DNA of 64,000 bases from Agromyces rhizosphaerae (GTDB taxonomy: Bacteria; Actinomycetota; Actinomycetes; Actinomycetales; Microbacteriaceae). How positions within the stretch are numbered: the stretch's first letter is position 1; every line of letters starts with the position of its first letter. Positions 26,899 to 35,225 of the stretch are shown here, piece after piece. The position numbers were made by a program, and so were the translations under genes. The DNA lies in contig NZ_BSDP01000001.1 in the NCBI RefSeq assembly GCF_027925245.1, positions 2,728,001 through 2,792,000 of the forward strand, in the 5' to 3' direction. The notes under the pieces are model-generated. The model was not told where the DNA came from. It saw only the letters and a list, made by a program, of their open reading frames with translations, and searched no databases.

Positions 26899-29775
26899 GT
26901 GAGCGAGTTCGTACCGACCGTTCCACCGCCTCCGACTTCCTCACCCGAGACCTTCCACTTCGACGCCTGGCGCTTCGACGCTCGCGGGGGGCGGCTCGTG
27001 GGCACCGACGGCGAGGTGTCGCTGCGCCCCAAGACGGCCGGCGTGCTGCGCGAACTGCTCGTGCGCGCGGGCGAGGTCGTGACCAAGCACGACCTGATCG
27101 ACGCCGTGTGGGGGCCGGGCGGCTCCGGCGACGACGCGCTGGCCGTCTGCGTGAACGAGCTGCGGCGGGCGCTCGGCGACGACCGGAGGCATCCGCGCTT
27201 CATCGCCACCGCGCACCGGCGCGGCTACCGGTTCGTCGCGACGCTCGTCGACCCGCAGGGTGCGCGCGGCGTTCCTGCCCAGCTGCTCGTGGGGCGAGCG
27301 GGCGAGCTCGACACGCTTCGCGGGTGGCGCAACGGCGACGGGGGCTCCCGGCGCAATGTCGGCATCGTGATGGGCGAGCTCGGCATCGGGAAGTCCGCCC
27401 TCGTGCGCGCGTTCGTCGACGAGGTCCGCACGGCGGGCGGCGCCTGGGTGGGCGAGGGGCAGTGCCTCGAGCGCACGGGCGTCGGCGACCCGTACCATCC
27501 GTTCCTCGAGGCGCTCGGCGGGGTGTGCGCCGGGCCACGCGGTGCACGGGCGAGGGAGGTGCTCGCCTCGCATGCGCCGTCCTGGCTCGCGCAGCTGACG
27601 GGTGCCGCAGGCGAGACCCGGGCTGCCGAGCTCCGTTCGGGAACGGCGGGGCCGAGCCGGGGGCGGATGCTGCGCGAGTTCGTTGCCGCACTGGCCGAAC
27701 TCGGCGCCGAGTCGCCCGTGCTGCTCGTGTGCGAAGACCTGCACGCGGGCGATCGTGCGAGCCTCGACCTCCTCTCGGCGCTCGCGCAGCGCGGGGCGCC
27801 GACGGGCGTGCTCGTGCTCGGCACCGCGCGCACCGACGAGGCGGGCACGAGCGCCCGCGGCGTGGACCTCCCCGAGCGCATCGGCGGGCTGCGCGACACG
27901 GGGTACCTGGCGCTCGGACCGCTCGACGCAATGAGCGCTCGCAGACTGCTCGCCGACCGTGGCGAGGCGCAGCAGCTCGACGACGACGAGATCGCCGCGC
28001 TCATGCGCCGAACCGGGGGCAACCCGCTCTACCTGGGCCTGCTCGCCGACAGCCCGGCCGCCGTTACAGTCGGCGGGCCCGCGGCGGAGCCCGCGATCCC
28101 CGAGGGGCTTCGCCGGGTCGTCGAACGGCGCATCGGCGCGCTCGCCGCGGCGGACCGCCGGCTGCTCGAGACGGCGTCCGTCTCCGGGGTCGAGTTCAGC
28201 GCGGCGGCGATCGCGACGGTCGACGCGCCCGAGTCCGAGCCAGAGATCGATGAACGACTCGCGCGACTCGCGCGCGGCCACGGTCTGCTGCGCGAGCTGG
28301 AGCCGGCCGGCTGGCCCGACGGCACGGTCACCGCGCGCTACGGATTCACGCACTCCCTCCACCGCGACGTGCTGTACGAACGGCTCGGCGGCGCACGACG
28401 AGTGCTCGCCCACCGCCGCGTGGGCGAGCGGCTCGCCGCCGCATTCGCGACCCGGCCGGGGCCGGCGGCCGCGGCGATCGCCCGGCACTTCGATCGGGGT
28501 CGCGACGCCGCGAACGCGGCGGCCTGGTTCGCCCACGCGGCCGACACGGCGCTCGGCCGGCAGGTTCCGGTCGTCGCACTGGAGCACTCCGACCGTGCGC
28601 TCGAACTCCTCGACACCGTGCGCGGGGCCGCGGATGGCGAGTCGACGTACGTCGACCCGCGCACGGTCGCGCTGGAGGCGCGACTGCGCGTGACCCGCGT
28701 GGCCGCGGCGATCCTCGCCGAAGGCGTGGCGTCCGATCGTGCCGCCGAGGAGGCTGCGGCGCTGGAGGTCGTCTCCGCCCGCATCGAGGACTCGAGCGCG
28801 CTCGGGCGCATCGGGTACGTGCTCTGGAGCGTGGCGTTCATGCGCGGCGACGTGCGCGCGGCGACGCGGCCGCTCGAACGGCTGGTCGCCGCGGCCGCGC
28901 ACGGCGACGACGACGGGCTCCGCCTCCAGACGGCGAACGCGGAGGCCGTCACGACCCTCGCGCTCGGGGACCCGGTGGGCGCCCGCGAGCACCTCGAGCG
29001 GGCGCGGGCGGTCGACTCGCCCGAGGTGCGACGACGGCTCGCCGGTGCCTACCAGGACTCGGGAGTGCTGCTGCGCTCGTTCGCCGCGCTCGACGAGTGG
29101 CTGCTCGGCAGCACGGACGCGGCACGGGGCAACGCGGAGGACGCGCTGCGGCTGGCGCGGGCCGGGTCCCGGCCCGACGGCCTCGCTCAGGCGCTCAGCG
29201 CGCTCGCTTTGGTGCATCAACTGCTGGGCGACACCGCCACCGTGCGAGCGCTCGCGGAGGAGCTGCGCGCGCTCGCCGAGGCGAACGAGTTCGCGAGATG
29301 GCGCTCGGCCGCCCGGGTCATGATCGGCTGGACCATGATCGAGGACGCGCCGGCGGATGCCGCCGAGGCGATCCGTTCAGGCCTCGCCGAGCCCGAGTCG
29401 GTGGGTGACGGCATCTGGGCGCCGTACCACCTGGCGCTGCTCGTCGAGGCCGAGACCGCCGCCGGGCGCATCGACGCGGCCGCGGAGGTCGCAGACCGGG
29501 CGATCGGGCTGGCCGAGGCATCCGGTGAGGTCTGGTACCTGGCCGAGCTCACGCGCATGCGGGCGGGACTCGCGTTCGCTGCCGCACGCGAGTCGGCCAA
29601 CGGTCGGCGCGGCCGGCTCGAGCGCGAGGCCGACGACCTGCTCGAGCGGTCGCTCGAGATCGCGCGCGACCAGGGCGCGCACGTGCTCGAGCTGCGGACG
29701 CTCGCGACGATCGCCGCGCGCGACCTCGAGCGGCGCGGGCCGGGGCGCTGGCTGCGGGAGCGGTCGGGGGCGTGA
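26899..29775 (+). CDS. Winged-helix/ATPase/helical-repeat transcription regulator
   Basis: 958 residues. Residues about 20-110 are an OmpR/PhoB-type DNA-binding domain (LRPKTAGVLRELLVRAGEVVT, RRALGD, TAHRRGYRFVA). An AAA-type ATPase follows with Walker A GELGIGKSA near residue 160 and Walker B VLLVCEDLHAGD. The C-terminal half is Ala-rich TPR-like helices. This is the layout of large SARP/AfsR-like or MalT-like signal-transducing regulators, but without a recognisable BTAD and without a C-terminal LuxR helix-turn-helix. GGAGG at 26885-26889 supports GTG 26899; TTG 26896 is an alternative. It is divergent from the giant secreted gene and probably controls it. Confidence 0.9.
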   Translation: MSEFVPTVPPPPTSSPETFHFDAWRFDARGGRLVGTDGEVSLRPKTAGVLRELLVRAGEVVTKHDLIDAVWGPGGSGDDALAVCVNELRRALGDDRRHPRFIATAHRRGYRFVATLVDPQGARGVPAQLLVGRAGELDTLRGWRNGDGGSRRNVGIVMGELGIGKSALVRAFVDEVRTAGGAWVGEGQCLERTGVGDPYHPFLEALGGVCAGPRGARAREVLASHAPSWLAQLTGAAGETRAAELRSGTAGPSRGRMLREFVAALAELGAESPVLLVCEDLHAGDRASLDLLSALAQRGAPTGVLVLGTARTDEAGTSARGVDLPERIGGLRDTGYLALGPLDAMSARRLLADRGEAQQLDDDEIAALMRRTGGNPLYLGLLADSPAAVTVGGPAAEPAIPEGLRRVVERRIGALAAADRRLLETASVSGVEFSAAAIATVDAPESEPEIDERLARLARGHGLLRELEPAGWPDGTVTARYGFTHSLHRDVLYERLGGARRVLAHRRVGERLAAAFATRPGPAAAAIARHFDRGRDAANAAAWFAHAADTALGRQVPVVALEHSDRALELLDTVRGAADGESTYVDPRTVALEARLRVTRVAAAILAEGVASDRAAEEAAALEVVSARIEDSSALGRIGYVLWSVAFMRGDVRAATRPLERLVAAAAHGDDDGLRLQTANAEAVTTLALGDPVGAREHLERARAVDSPEVRRRLAGAYQDSGVLLRSFAALDEWLLGSTDAARGNAEDALRLARAGSRPDGLAQALSALALVHQLLGDTATVRALAEELRALAEANEFARWRSAARVMIGWTMIEDAPADAAEAIRSGLAEPESVGDGIWAPYHLALLVEAETAAGRIDAAAEVADRAIGLAEASGEVWYLAELTRMRAGLAFAAARESANGRRGRLEREADDLLERSLEIARDQGAHVLELRTLATIAARDLERRGPGRWLRERSGA

Positions 29776-29817
29776 GGCGAACGCGACGATGTGGGCACCT
29801 GATGATGGACTGATCGC

Positions 29818-30747
29818 ATGACGACCGCTATCGAGATCTTCAGGTCCACCGACGGCGTGGTGACGATCGAGTTGCGCACGGATGGGGAGCGGATGTGGGT
29901 GTCGCAAGCCCAGATCCAGCAGCTCTTCGGCATTGATCAGTCGGGCGTGTCCCGGCACATCCGGAACGTCTTCCGCGACTCCGAGGTGGACTCCGAGAGC
30001 AATATGCAGAAAGTGCATATTGCCGGATCGGACAAGCCGGTGACGTTGTACGGGCTCGATGTAGTGCTGTCGGTCGGGTACCGAGTCAACTCCTCCCGCG
30101 CAATCGAGTTTCGTCGTTGGGCGACGGATGTACTCAAGCGGTACCTGCTCGAAGGGGTTGCCACGAATGATGCTCGGCTCCGAGAGCTGGGAACTCTGGT
30201 CGAAGTGCTCTCCCGCTCGTCTGATCGCCTTGTCGCCGGAGTCGCTGAGGTCGTTGCCAGGTACCTGCCCAGCCTTCGCACGTTGCGCGACTACGACGAG
30301 GGCGCGATTGCGCCTGCGCCCGGCGACGCACCGACGTGGGTCCTTGGCTACGAGGAGGCGCGCGCCGTCATCGATGAGGTCGGCGCCGAGTTCCCCGACG
30401 ACACGCTGTTCGGTGGTGAGCGTGGCGACGCGCTCCGAGGGGTCGTCGAGACGATCTACCAGGGGTTCGGCGGGGTCGAGCTCTACCCGACGGTGCAGGA
30501 GAAGGCCGCCAACCTGCTCTACCTCATCGTCAAGGACCACCCGCTCACCGACGGGAACAAGCGCAGCGCTGCGGCGCTCTTCGTGCACTTCCTCGCGCGA
30601 AACGGCCAGCTCGACGAGCGCGGCGTGCCGCGCATCTCCAACAACGCGCTCGCGGCGATCACCCTGATGGTCGCGATGAGCGACCCGAAGGAGAAGGAGC
30701 TGATGGTCGCGCTGCTCGTCAGCATGCTCGCGGGCGAGGTCGCATAG
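29818..30747 (+). CDS. RhuM-Fic/Doc fusion protein
   Basis: 309 residues. The N-terminal part (WVSQAQIQQLFGIDQSGVSRHI and VLSVGYRVNSSRAIEFRRWA) is the RhuM virulence-protein domain, related to phage antirepressor-like DNA-binding modules. The C-terminal part holds the Fic/Doc motif HPLTDGNKRSAAALF near residue 240, with the catalytic His, the phosphate-binding DGNK and the Arg kept. Fic/Doc enzymes transfer AMP or phosphate to target proteins. Base composition is lower in GC than its neighbours, especially around 29970-30190, which suggests recent acquisition. It starts 42 bases after the regulator gene. Whether the RhuM half acts as a built-in antitoxin is unknown. Confidence 0.9.
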   Translation: MTTAIEIFRSTDGVVTIELRTDGERMWVSQAQIQQLFGIDQSGVSRHIRNVFRDSEVDSESNMQKVHIAGSDKPVTLYGLDVVLSVGYRVNSSRAIEFRRWATDVLKRYLLEGVATNDARLRELGTLVEVLSRSSDRLVAGVAEVVARYLPSLRTLRDYDEGAIAPAPGDAPTWVLGYEEARAVIDEVGAEFPDDTLFGGERGDALRGVVETIYQGFGGVELYPTVQEKAANLLYLIVKDHPLTDGNKRSAAALFVHFLARNGQLDERGVPRISNNALAAITLMVAMSDPKEKELMVALLVSMLAGEVA

Positions 30748-30838
30748 CGGGCGAGGAGCCTCCACAGGCCACCGTGGCCGACGCGGTGTCAGGGGACCAG
30801 CTCGGATAGTGTCGACCGACACCCGGCGGGAGGCGTGC

Positions 30839-31366
30839 GTGGGGAAGATCGAGGCGAAGTCCGGCGAGCCGGCGACTGAGCCCGATCCGACTGCGCAGAG
30901 CCGGGTCGTGGTCGTCGCGAATCGGGTGAAGGCGGTCACCATGGTGCTCGTCTGGGTGATGTTCCTCGCGATCTCGGTGATAGCGGTGGTCAACGGCACG
31001 CGGACGCTGGACAGCGTGGCGCAGTGGGGAACCTACGTCGAGCACCGGTGCGAACCCGTGCCGAAGGGCGGGTGTCGAAGCATCGGAACGTGGCGGGGCG
31101 ACGACGGCACAGTCCTCGGCACCGTCCTTCAGCCGGTGCAGTTGTTCGGTGCCGTCTCCGGTGAGGACTCGAGCGCACGGGCGGCCTACGTTCCGGGCCG
31201 GTGGCTGGTCTTCCACGACGGCCCGGACGTCGTCGTGCAGACGGAGGCCGCCGCGACGCGGACACTGGTATTCGGCTGGGTCGGCGTCGTCGTGCTCGGT
31301 GGCGGGTCGCTGGCGTTCGGCGTCGTGCTGCTGGTGCTCCTCATCCGGAGAGGGCGAGCGGGTTGA
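30839..31366 (+). CDS. Two-helix membrane protein, paralogue A
   Basis: 175 residues. One hydrophobic helix lies near residues 30-50 and another near 145-168, with an extracytoplasmic region between them containing two Cys and the motif AQWGTYVEHRC...SIGTWRGDDGT. The GTG at 30839 is chosen for the GGGAGG 5 bases upstream; a GTG at 30809 lies almost on a TAGTGT -10-like sequence. No family is recognised. The next gene overlaps its stop codon (TGATG) and encodes a clear paralogue, so the two are co-translated and may form a heteromer. Confidence 0.75.
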   Translation: MGKIEAKSGEPATEPDPTAQSRVVVVANRVKAVTMVLVWVMFLAISVIAVVNGTRTLDSVAQWGTYVEHRCEPVPKGGCRSIGTWRGDDGTVLGTVLQPVQLFGAVSGEDSSARAAYVPGRWLVFHDGPDVVVQTEAAATRTLVFGWVGVVVLGGGSLAFGVVLLVLLIRRGRAG

Positions 31367-31929
31367 TGGACTACGGATCCTCCGCCCAGCACCCTGAACA
31401 GGGAGCGAGCGAGGTCGATTCCGGGCACTCGCGGCCGCCGCGGGGCCTGCTGTCGGTGGTCCTCGCGAGCATCGCGGCACTGGGCCTGGTGGTGGGCCTG
31501 ATCGCGTACCTCGCGCTGGTCGCGGCCGTTGCGCTGATCCCCATCACGGGCGTGCAGACGTTGGGGAGCAGTGCGCAGTGGGGGACCTACCACGAGCGGG
31601 ACTGCGCCACGGTAGGGCGCGGATGCGTCAGCATCGGCCAGTGGAGGGGTGATGACGGCACGTTCATCGAGACCGTCCAGCTCGCCGGCCGCACCTACCC
31701 GCCCGACGGCGTCCGGGCGGCATACACTCCGGACCGCTGGTACTGGCCATGGGGCGAGCACCGCGTGGTCGTGCAGACCGAGCACTCGGCATGGTCGAGC
31801 ATCGTGTTCGGCACCTTGGGCACGTTGCTGCTGATCGCCGTGCCCGCGGGGGTCGTCGTGGCGGTCGTCCGATTCTCGGCGAAGTCCGTGCCCGAGCCCG
31901 GGGCCGGGCAGGCCGCATCCGCCTCTTGA
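31366..31929 (+). CDS. Two-helix membrane protein, paralogue B
   Basis: 187 residues with the same plan as the preceding gene: hydrophobic helix near residues 30-60, outer domain with AQWGTYHERDC...SIGQWRGDDGTF, and a C-terminal helix (SIVFGTLGTLLLIAVPAGVVVAVV). The shared core and the conserved Cys pair show gene duplication. Start and stop are coupled to paralogue A by a one-base overlap. The function is unknown; an envelope role is likely from the topology. Confidence 0.78.
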   Translation: MDYGSSAQHPEQGASEVDSGHSRPPRGLLSVVLASIAALGLVVGLIAYLALVAAVALIPITGVQTLGSSAQWGTYHERDCATVGRGCVSIGQWRGDDGTFIETVQLAGRTYPPDGVRAAYTPDRWYWPWGEHRVVVQTEHSAWSSIVFGTLGTLLLIAVPAGVVVAVVRFSAKSVPEPGAGQAASAS

Positions 31930-31968
31930 TTATTCACATATCGTGAAGATATACTCACGTTCTGTGAA
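31926..31968 (+). promoter_or_regulatory. MNT-HEPN promoter with two palindromic operators
   Basis: A sigma-A promoter is visible: -35 TTGATT (31926-31931), 18-base spacer, -10 TATACT (31950-31955). Two sites flank the -10: ttcac-N5-gtgaa at 31933-31947 and ctcac-N5-gtgaa at 31954-31968. Their centres are 21 bp apart, two helical turns. The second covers the predicted transcription and translation start, a good layout for autorepression. Confidence 0.7.
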
Positions 31969-32557
31969 GACTTTGCCCGCCCAGCTGACGCCGTTCGTAC
32001 GGTCGGACGTCACCGGTGCGCTCCTCGCCGAGACGCTGGGCCGACCCGAAGAGGAGTTCTCGCTCGCCGAGCTCGGGCGCCGCATCGGCGCGGGCGGCGG
32101 CGTGGTGCACAAGGAGGTCGGGCGGCTCCTCGAGAGCGGCGTGCTGGTCGACCGGCAGAGCGGCCGCAACCGGCTGGTGCGTGCGAATCAGGGGCATCCG
32201 CTCTACTCGCTCATGCGCGAGCTGATCCAGGCGACCTACGGGCCGGTGCCGGTGCTGCGCGACCTGCTCGGCGGGCTCGACGGCGTCGAGCGGGCCTACA
32301 TCTACGGTTCGTGGGCGGCCCGGCGGCACGGCGAGCCGGGGGAGTACCCGAACGACGTCGACGTGCTGGTCGTCGGCGACCCGCCGCGGCGCGAGCTCGC
32401 CGACCTCGCGGTGCGCGCGGGCGAGCAGGTCGGCCTCGACGTGAACATCACGCGGGTGGGCCGAGACGAGTGGGACGCCGCGAGCCCGTCGCCGTTCATC
32501 GCGACCGTGCGCTCGCGCCCGCTGGTCGAAGTGCTGACGGAGGCGTCCGATGGCTGA
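31964..32557 (+). CDS. MNT nucleotidyltransferase with winged helix (MntA-like antitoxin)
   Basis: 197 residues. An N-terminal winged helix-turn-helix (FSLAELGRRIGAGGGVVHKEVGRLL) precedes a minimal nucleotidyltransferase domain with GSWAARRHGEPGEYPNDVDVLVVGDP: the GS loop and two catalytic Asp residues are intact. In MntA-HepT systems this enzyme modifies the HEPN toxin with AMP. The GTG at 31964 is preferred because it falls 8 bases after the -10 box, giving a leaderless transcript; GTG 31943 would lie upstream of the likely start of transcription. The gene overlaps the HEPN gene by 8 bases. Confidence 0.88.
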   Translation: MKTLPAQLTPFVRSDVTGALLAETLGRPEEEFSLAELGRRIGAGGGVVHKEVGRLLESGVLVDRQSGRNRLVRANQGHPLYSLMRELIQATYGPVPVLRDLLGGLDGVERAYIYGSWAARRHGEPGEYPNDVDVLVVGDPPRRELADLAVRAGEQVGLDVNITRVGRDEWDAASPSPFIATVRSRPLVEVLTEASDG

Positions 32558-33005
32558 CCGGCCTGCGGTGATCGAGCGGATGCTGCGCAGCAAGCGCCTC
32601 GAGCGTGTCGACGAGAACCCGGCCCACGCCCGCGACGTGCTCGCCGTGGCGCAGCAGCACGTGGCGACCGCTCGCGCGCTCGCCGGCACCGACGACGTGG
32701 CCATGGCGTTCACGGCGGCCTACGACGGCGCGCGCAAGGCGCTCACCGCGGTGCTCGCGCACGAGGGCGTGCGCGTGCGCGCGATGGGTGGCGCCCACCG
32801 CAACACCGGGCTCGCCGCGGCCGCGTACCTCGACGACGCCCCTGACGCGATGGCCGAGTTCGAGTGGATGCGCCAAGTGCGCAACAACACCGAGTACCCG
32901 AGCGACGACCAGCCCACCGCGACCCGCGCCGACGTGCGCGAGGCGATCGCCGCCGCCGACGCGATCGTGGCGGCGTGCGCCGCCTGGCTCGCCGCCCGCG
33001 GCTGA
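32550..33005 (+). CDS. HEPN-domain protein (HepT-like toxin)
   Basis: 151 residues, all helical. The motif near residue 107 is RQVRNNTEYPS, where the usual HEPN RNase motif R-x4-6-H has Tyr in place of His. Similar R..EY variants occur in other actinobacterial HEPN families, so activity is possible but not assured. The gene overlaps the MNT gene, the usual MNT-HEPN arrangement of toxin-antitoxin and phage-defence modules. If active it would be an endoribonuclease neutralised by adenylylation. An alternative is an inactive, regulatory HEPN partner. Confidence 0.85.
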   Translation: MADRPAVIERMLRSKRLERVDENPAHARDVLAVAQQHVATARALAGTDDVAMAFTAAYDGARKALTAVLAHEGVRVRAMGGAHRNTGLAAAAYLDDAPDAMAEFEWMRQVRNNTEYPSDDQPTATRADVREAIAAADAIVAACAAWLAARG

Positions 33006-33076
33006 GCGGCGACGGTGGCGGGTGCGCAGGCCCGGGAGTATCGTGCGACGAGAGCCGCGCCGACGGGGGAGTCGCA

Positions 33077-33907
33077 ATGTCACGCGCCATGCACGCACTG
33101 TCCGGAGCGGGCGCGGCTGCGCTCGTCGCATCCGCCATCGCCTTCGCCGCACCCGCGCAGGCGGCCGAGGTGGTCATCGACCAGCCGGCCGACGGTGCCG
33201 GGTTCGAGATGATCTGCGGCGTGCTCGACCTCGCGCAGACGTTCGAGGCGACGGCGACCGGTGACGTGACCGAGCTCGAGCTGCATCCGACCACCTCGGG
33301 CACCGTGTCGCTCGCCTTCTTCGCGTCGGCCGTGTTCCCCGTGGGGCCCGAGGGCTACCCGGACGACCCGCTCGTGCCCGCGCAGCAGGTCGACCTGACC
33401 GGCGGCGAGACCGCGACGGTGACGCTCGACACGCCGGTGCCGGTGACCGCGGGCGACGAGTACTGGTTCACGCTGCGCTGCGCCGGCGACCTTCCGCCGA
33501 GCGGCACGATCACTCTGGGCGGGTCGACCACGGGAGACCCGTACCCGGGCGGCGACGTCTACTTCGACGAGGGCGGGGGCTTCGGGAAGATCGTCCTCCC
33601 GCCGGGCCACGCCGATCTCGCGTTCCGCCTCGTGATCGACACCGACCTCGACGCCGACGGCGTGCTCGCCGACGCCGACGCCTGCTCGGGCACGGATGCC
33701 TCCGCCCCGCCGCCCGACCTCAAGCGGAACCACTACTGGTCGACGCCCGACGGGTTCGTCGACCAGACGGGCGCGGTCGCCTACTCCTTCGACGACACGA
33801 GCGGATGCTCCGCCGAGCAGATCATCGACGAGGCCGGCGCCTCGGTGGGCCACGCGAAGCACGGGCTGCCGCGCGGGGTGCTGCAGGCCTGGATGGCGCG
33901 CCACTGA
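33077..33907 (+). CDS. Secreted protein of unknown function
   Basis: 276 residues with a Sec signal peptide (cleavage likely after APAQA, residue 29). The mature part looks like a beta-sandwich similar to choice-of-anchor or carbohydrate-binding-like domains (LELHPTTSGTVSLAFFAS, DEYWFTLRCAGDLPPSGTITLGG). A short acidic DTDLDADGVLADADAC calcium-type loop follows, then a C-terminal region with KRNHYWSTPDGFVDQTGAVAYSF. There is no LPXTG sorting signal or membrane anchor. GGGGGAG precedes the ATG, and TATCGT at 33039-33044 is a -10 candidate. Family not recognised. Confidence 0.8.
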   Translation: MSRAMHALSGAGAAALVASAIAFAAPAQAAEVVIDQPADGAGFEMICGVLDLAQTFEATATGDVTELELHPTTSGTVSLAFFASAVFPVGPEGYPDDPLVPAQQVDLTGGETATVTLDTPVPVTAGDEYWFTLRCAGDLPPSGTITLGGSTTGDPYPGGDVYFDEGGGFGKIVLPPGHADLAFRLVIDTDLDADGVLADADACSGTDASAPPPDLKRNHYWSTPDGFVDQTGAVAYSFDDTSGCSAEQIIDEAGASVGHAKHGLPRGVLQAWMARH

Positions 33908-33944
33908 GCCGGTTCGCCGGGCGAGGATGCGACGGCAGCACCAC

Positions 33945-35156
33945 TCAGCGGCGCGGCGCCTCCCTGCGACCCGCGCGCTCGGCGAAGCGGTCGATCGCGC
34001 CGAGTAGTTCCTCGCTGCGCCAGAACGGTCCGACCCGATACTCCGACTTCGTCTTCAGGATGCCTGCGTCGACGAGGGCACGAAGCGGCGGGTAGACGTT
34101 GGGCGTCTGCGCGCCGAGCTCGGCGGCGGCGGTGGCTGCATCCACCACAGGGTGGCGCAGGAGCACGTCGAGCAGCTTCCACGCGTTGCTCGAGCGTCGC
34201 GCGGTGAGACGGTCGTTCCAGCTCTCGCGAATCGACTCCATCTCGGCGACGAGGGTTCGCGTGTTGGCGACCGCCCGCAGCGCTGCATCCGCGAAGGACT
34301 CGACGATCGGCGATACATCGCCCTCGCGATACCGCGTCAGCGCGCGGTGGTACCCCTCGACGTCGGCGAGCAGGCCCGCTGAGACGGGGAGTGCGACGTT
34401 CCGCGTGACGCCGCGGAATCGCAGGAGCGACTGGGCCAGCGCCCTGCCGGTGCGGCCGTTGCCGTCGGTGAACGGGTGGATCGTCTCGAACTGGGCGTGC
34501 GCGACGGCGACGGACACCAGTGGCGCGATGTCGGTTCGGCGCGCGAATGCGGTGAGGTCGTCGATGAGCGCGGAGATGCGGGAGTGATGCGGCGCGACGA
34601 ACTCGGCGCCGACCGGGCTGTCGCTGCGCGTCCCGATCCACACGGCCTCACTCCGCCAGCGCCCGGGCGTATGTCGTGGCTGTGCGGACATGAGCACTTC
34701 GTGCATCTTCGCGATCGAGCTCTCCGAGAGGTCGTCGGCGAGCGCGATCGCAGCGGTCATCGCGCGCGTGTTCGCGGTGATCTGCAGGGCGTTGCGCCCG
34801 CTCTTCGCGCCGAGCTCCGCGGAGAAGATCGCGCGAGCAGATGCAGTGATGTGCTCGATCTGCGATGACGAGGCTGCTTCGGATCGGAGCAGCACCGGTG
34901 CGAACGCCGCGATGCGAAGCCCGAGCTCTGCATCGAGGCGACCGAGTTCCCTGGTGGCTGCGTCGGCAGCCGCAGCTGCTCGTGCGGGCGGTTCGGGGGT
35001 CAGGTCCGCGATCTCGGGCGGCAGCGCAGACGCGTATCGAGCTGTTCGACCGGGAAGGCCTCCGTCGCTCGCCCAAGCTGTCGACGGCTCCCACACCTGG
35101 TCTTCCCAGCCCAGGGCGGGCCATTCGGGTCGCGGCGGCTCCGCTGCGTTGCTCAT
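33945..35156 (-). CDS. Fic family protein with C-terminal winged helix
   Basis: 403 residues. The Fic core motif HPFTDGNGRTGR is complete (near residue 235), so AMP transfer is expected. An N-terminal inhibitory-helix type motif (SSSQIEH) is present, typical of self-inhibited class II Fic proteins. The last 90 residues form a winged helix-turn-helix (AWKLLDVLLRHPVVDAATAAAELGAQTPNVYPPL). GGAG stands before the ATG. A perfect 10-bp-arm palindrome covers the promoter, suggesting that the protein represses itself through its own DNA-binding domain. Confidence 0.93.
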   Translation of the reverse strand: MSNAAEPPRPEWPALGWEDQVWEPSTAWASDGGLPGRTARYASALPPEIADLTPEPPARAAAAADAATRELGRLDAELGLRIAAFAPVLLRSEAASSSQIEHITASARAIFSAELGAKSGRNALQITANTRAMTAAIALADDLSESSIAKMHEVLMSAQPRHTPGRWRSEAVWIGTRSDSPVGAEFVAPHHSRISALIDDLTAFARRTDIAPLVSVAVAHAQFETIHPFTDGNGRTGRALAQSLLRFRGVTRNVALPVSAGLLADVEGYHRALTRYREGDVSPIVESFADAALRAVANTRTLVAEMESIRESWNDRLTARRSSNAWKLLDVLLRHPVVDAATAAAELGAQTPNVYPPLRALVDAGILKTKSEYRVGPFWRSEELLGAIDRFAERAGRREAPRR

Positions 35157-35173
35157 AACGCGCCTCTCCGATT

Positions 35174-35198
35174 TTATGAGTAACTAGTTTACTCATAA
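35174..35198. promoter_or_regulatory. Perfect palindrome over the fic promoter
   Basis: Arms ttatgagtaa (35174-35183) and ttactcataa (35189-35198) flank a 5-base spacer. A TAAACT -10 candidate lies inside it on the minus strand (35191 to 35186), 18-42 bases before the start codon. It is far more AT-rich than the surroundings and is a strong operator candidate. Confidence 0.7.
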
Positions 35199-35225
35199 TC
35201 CTCGCGAGGTGGGTTCTGAGTTCGG

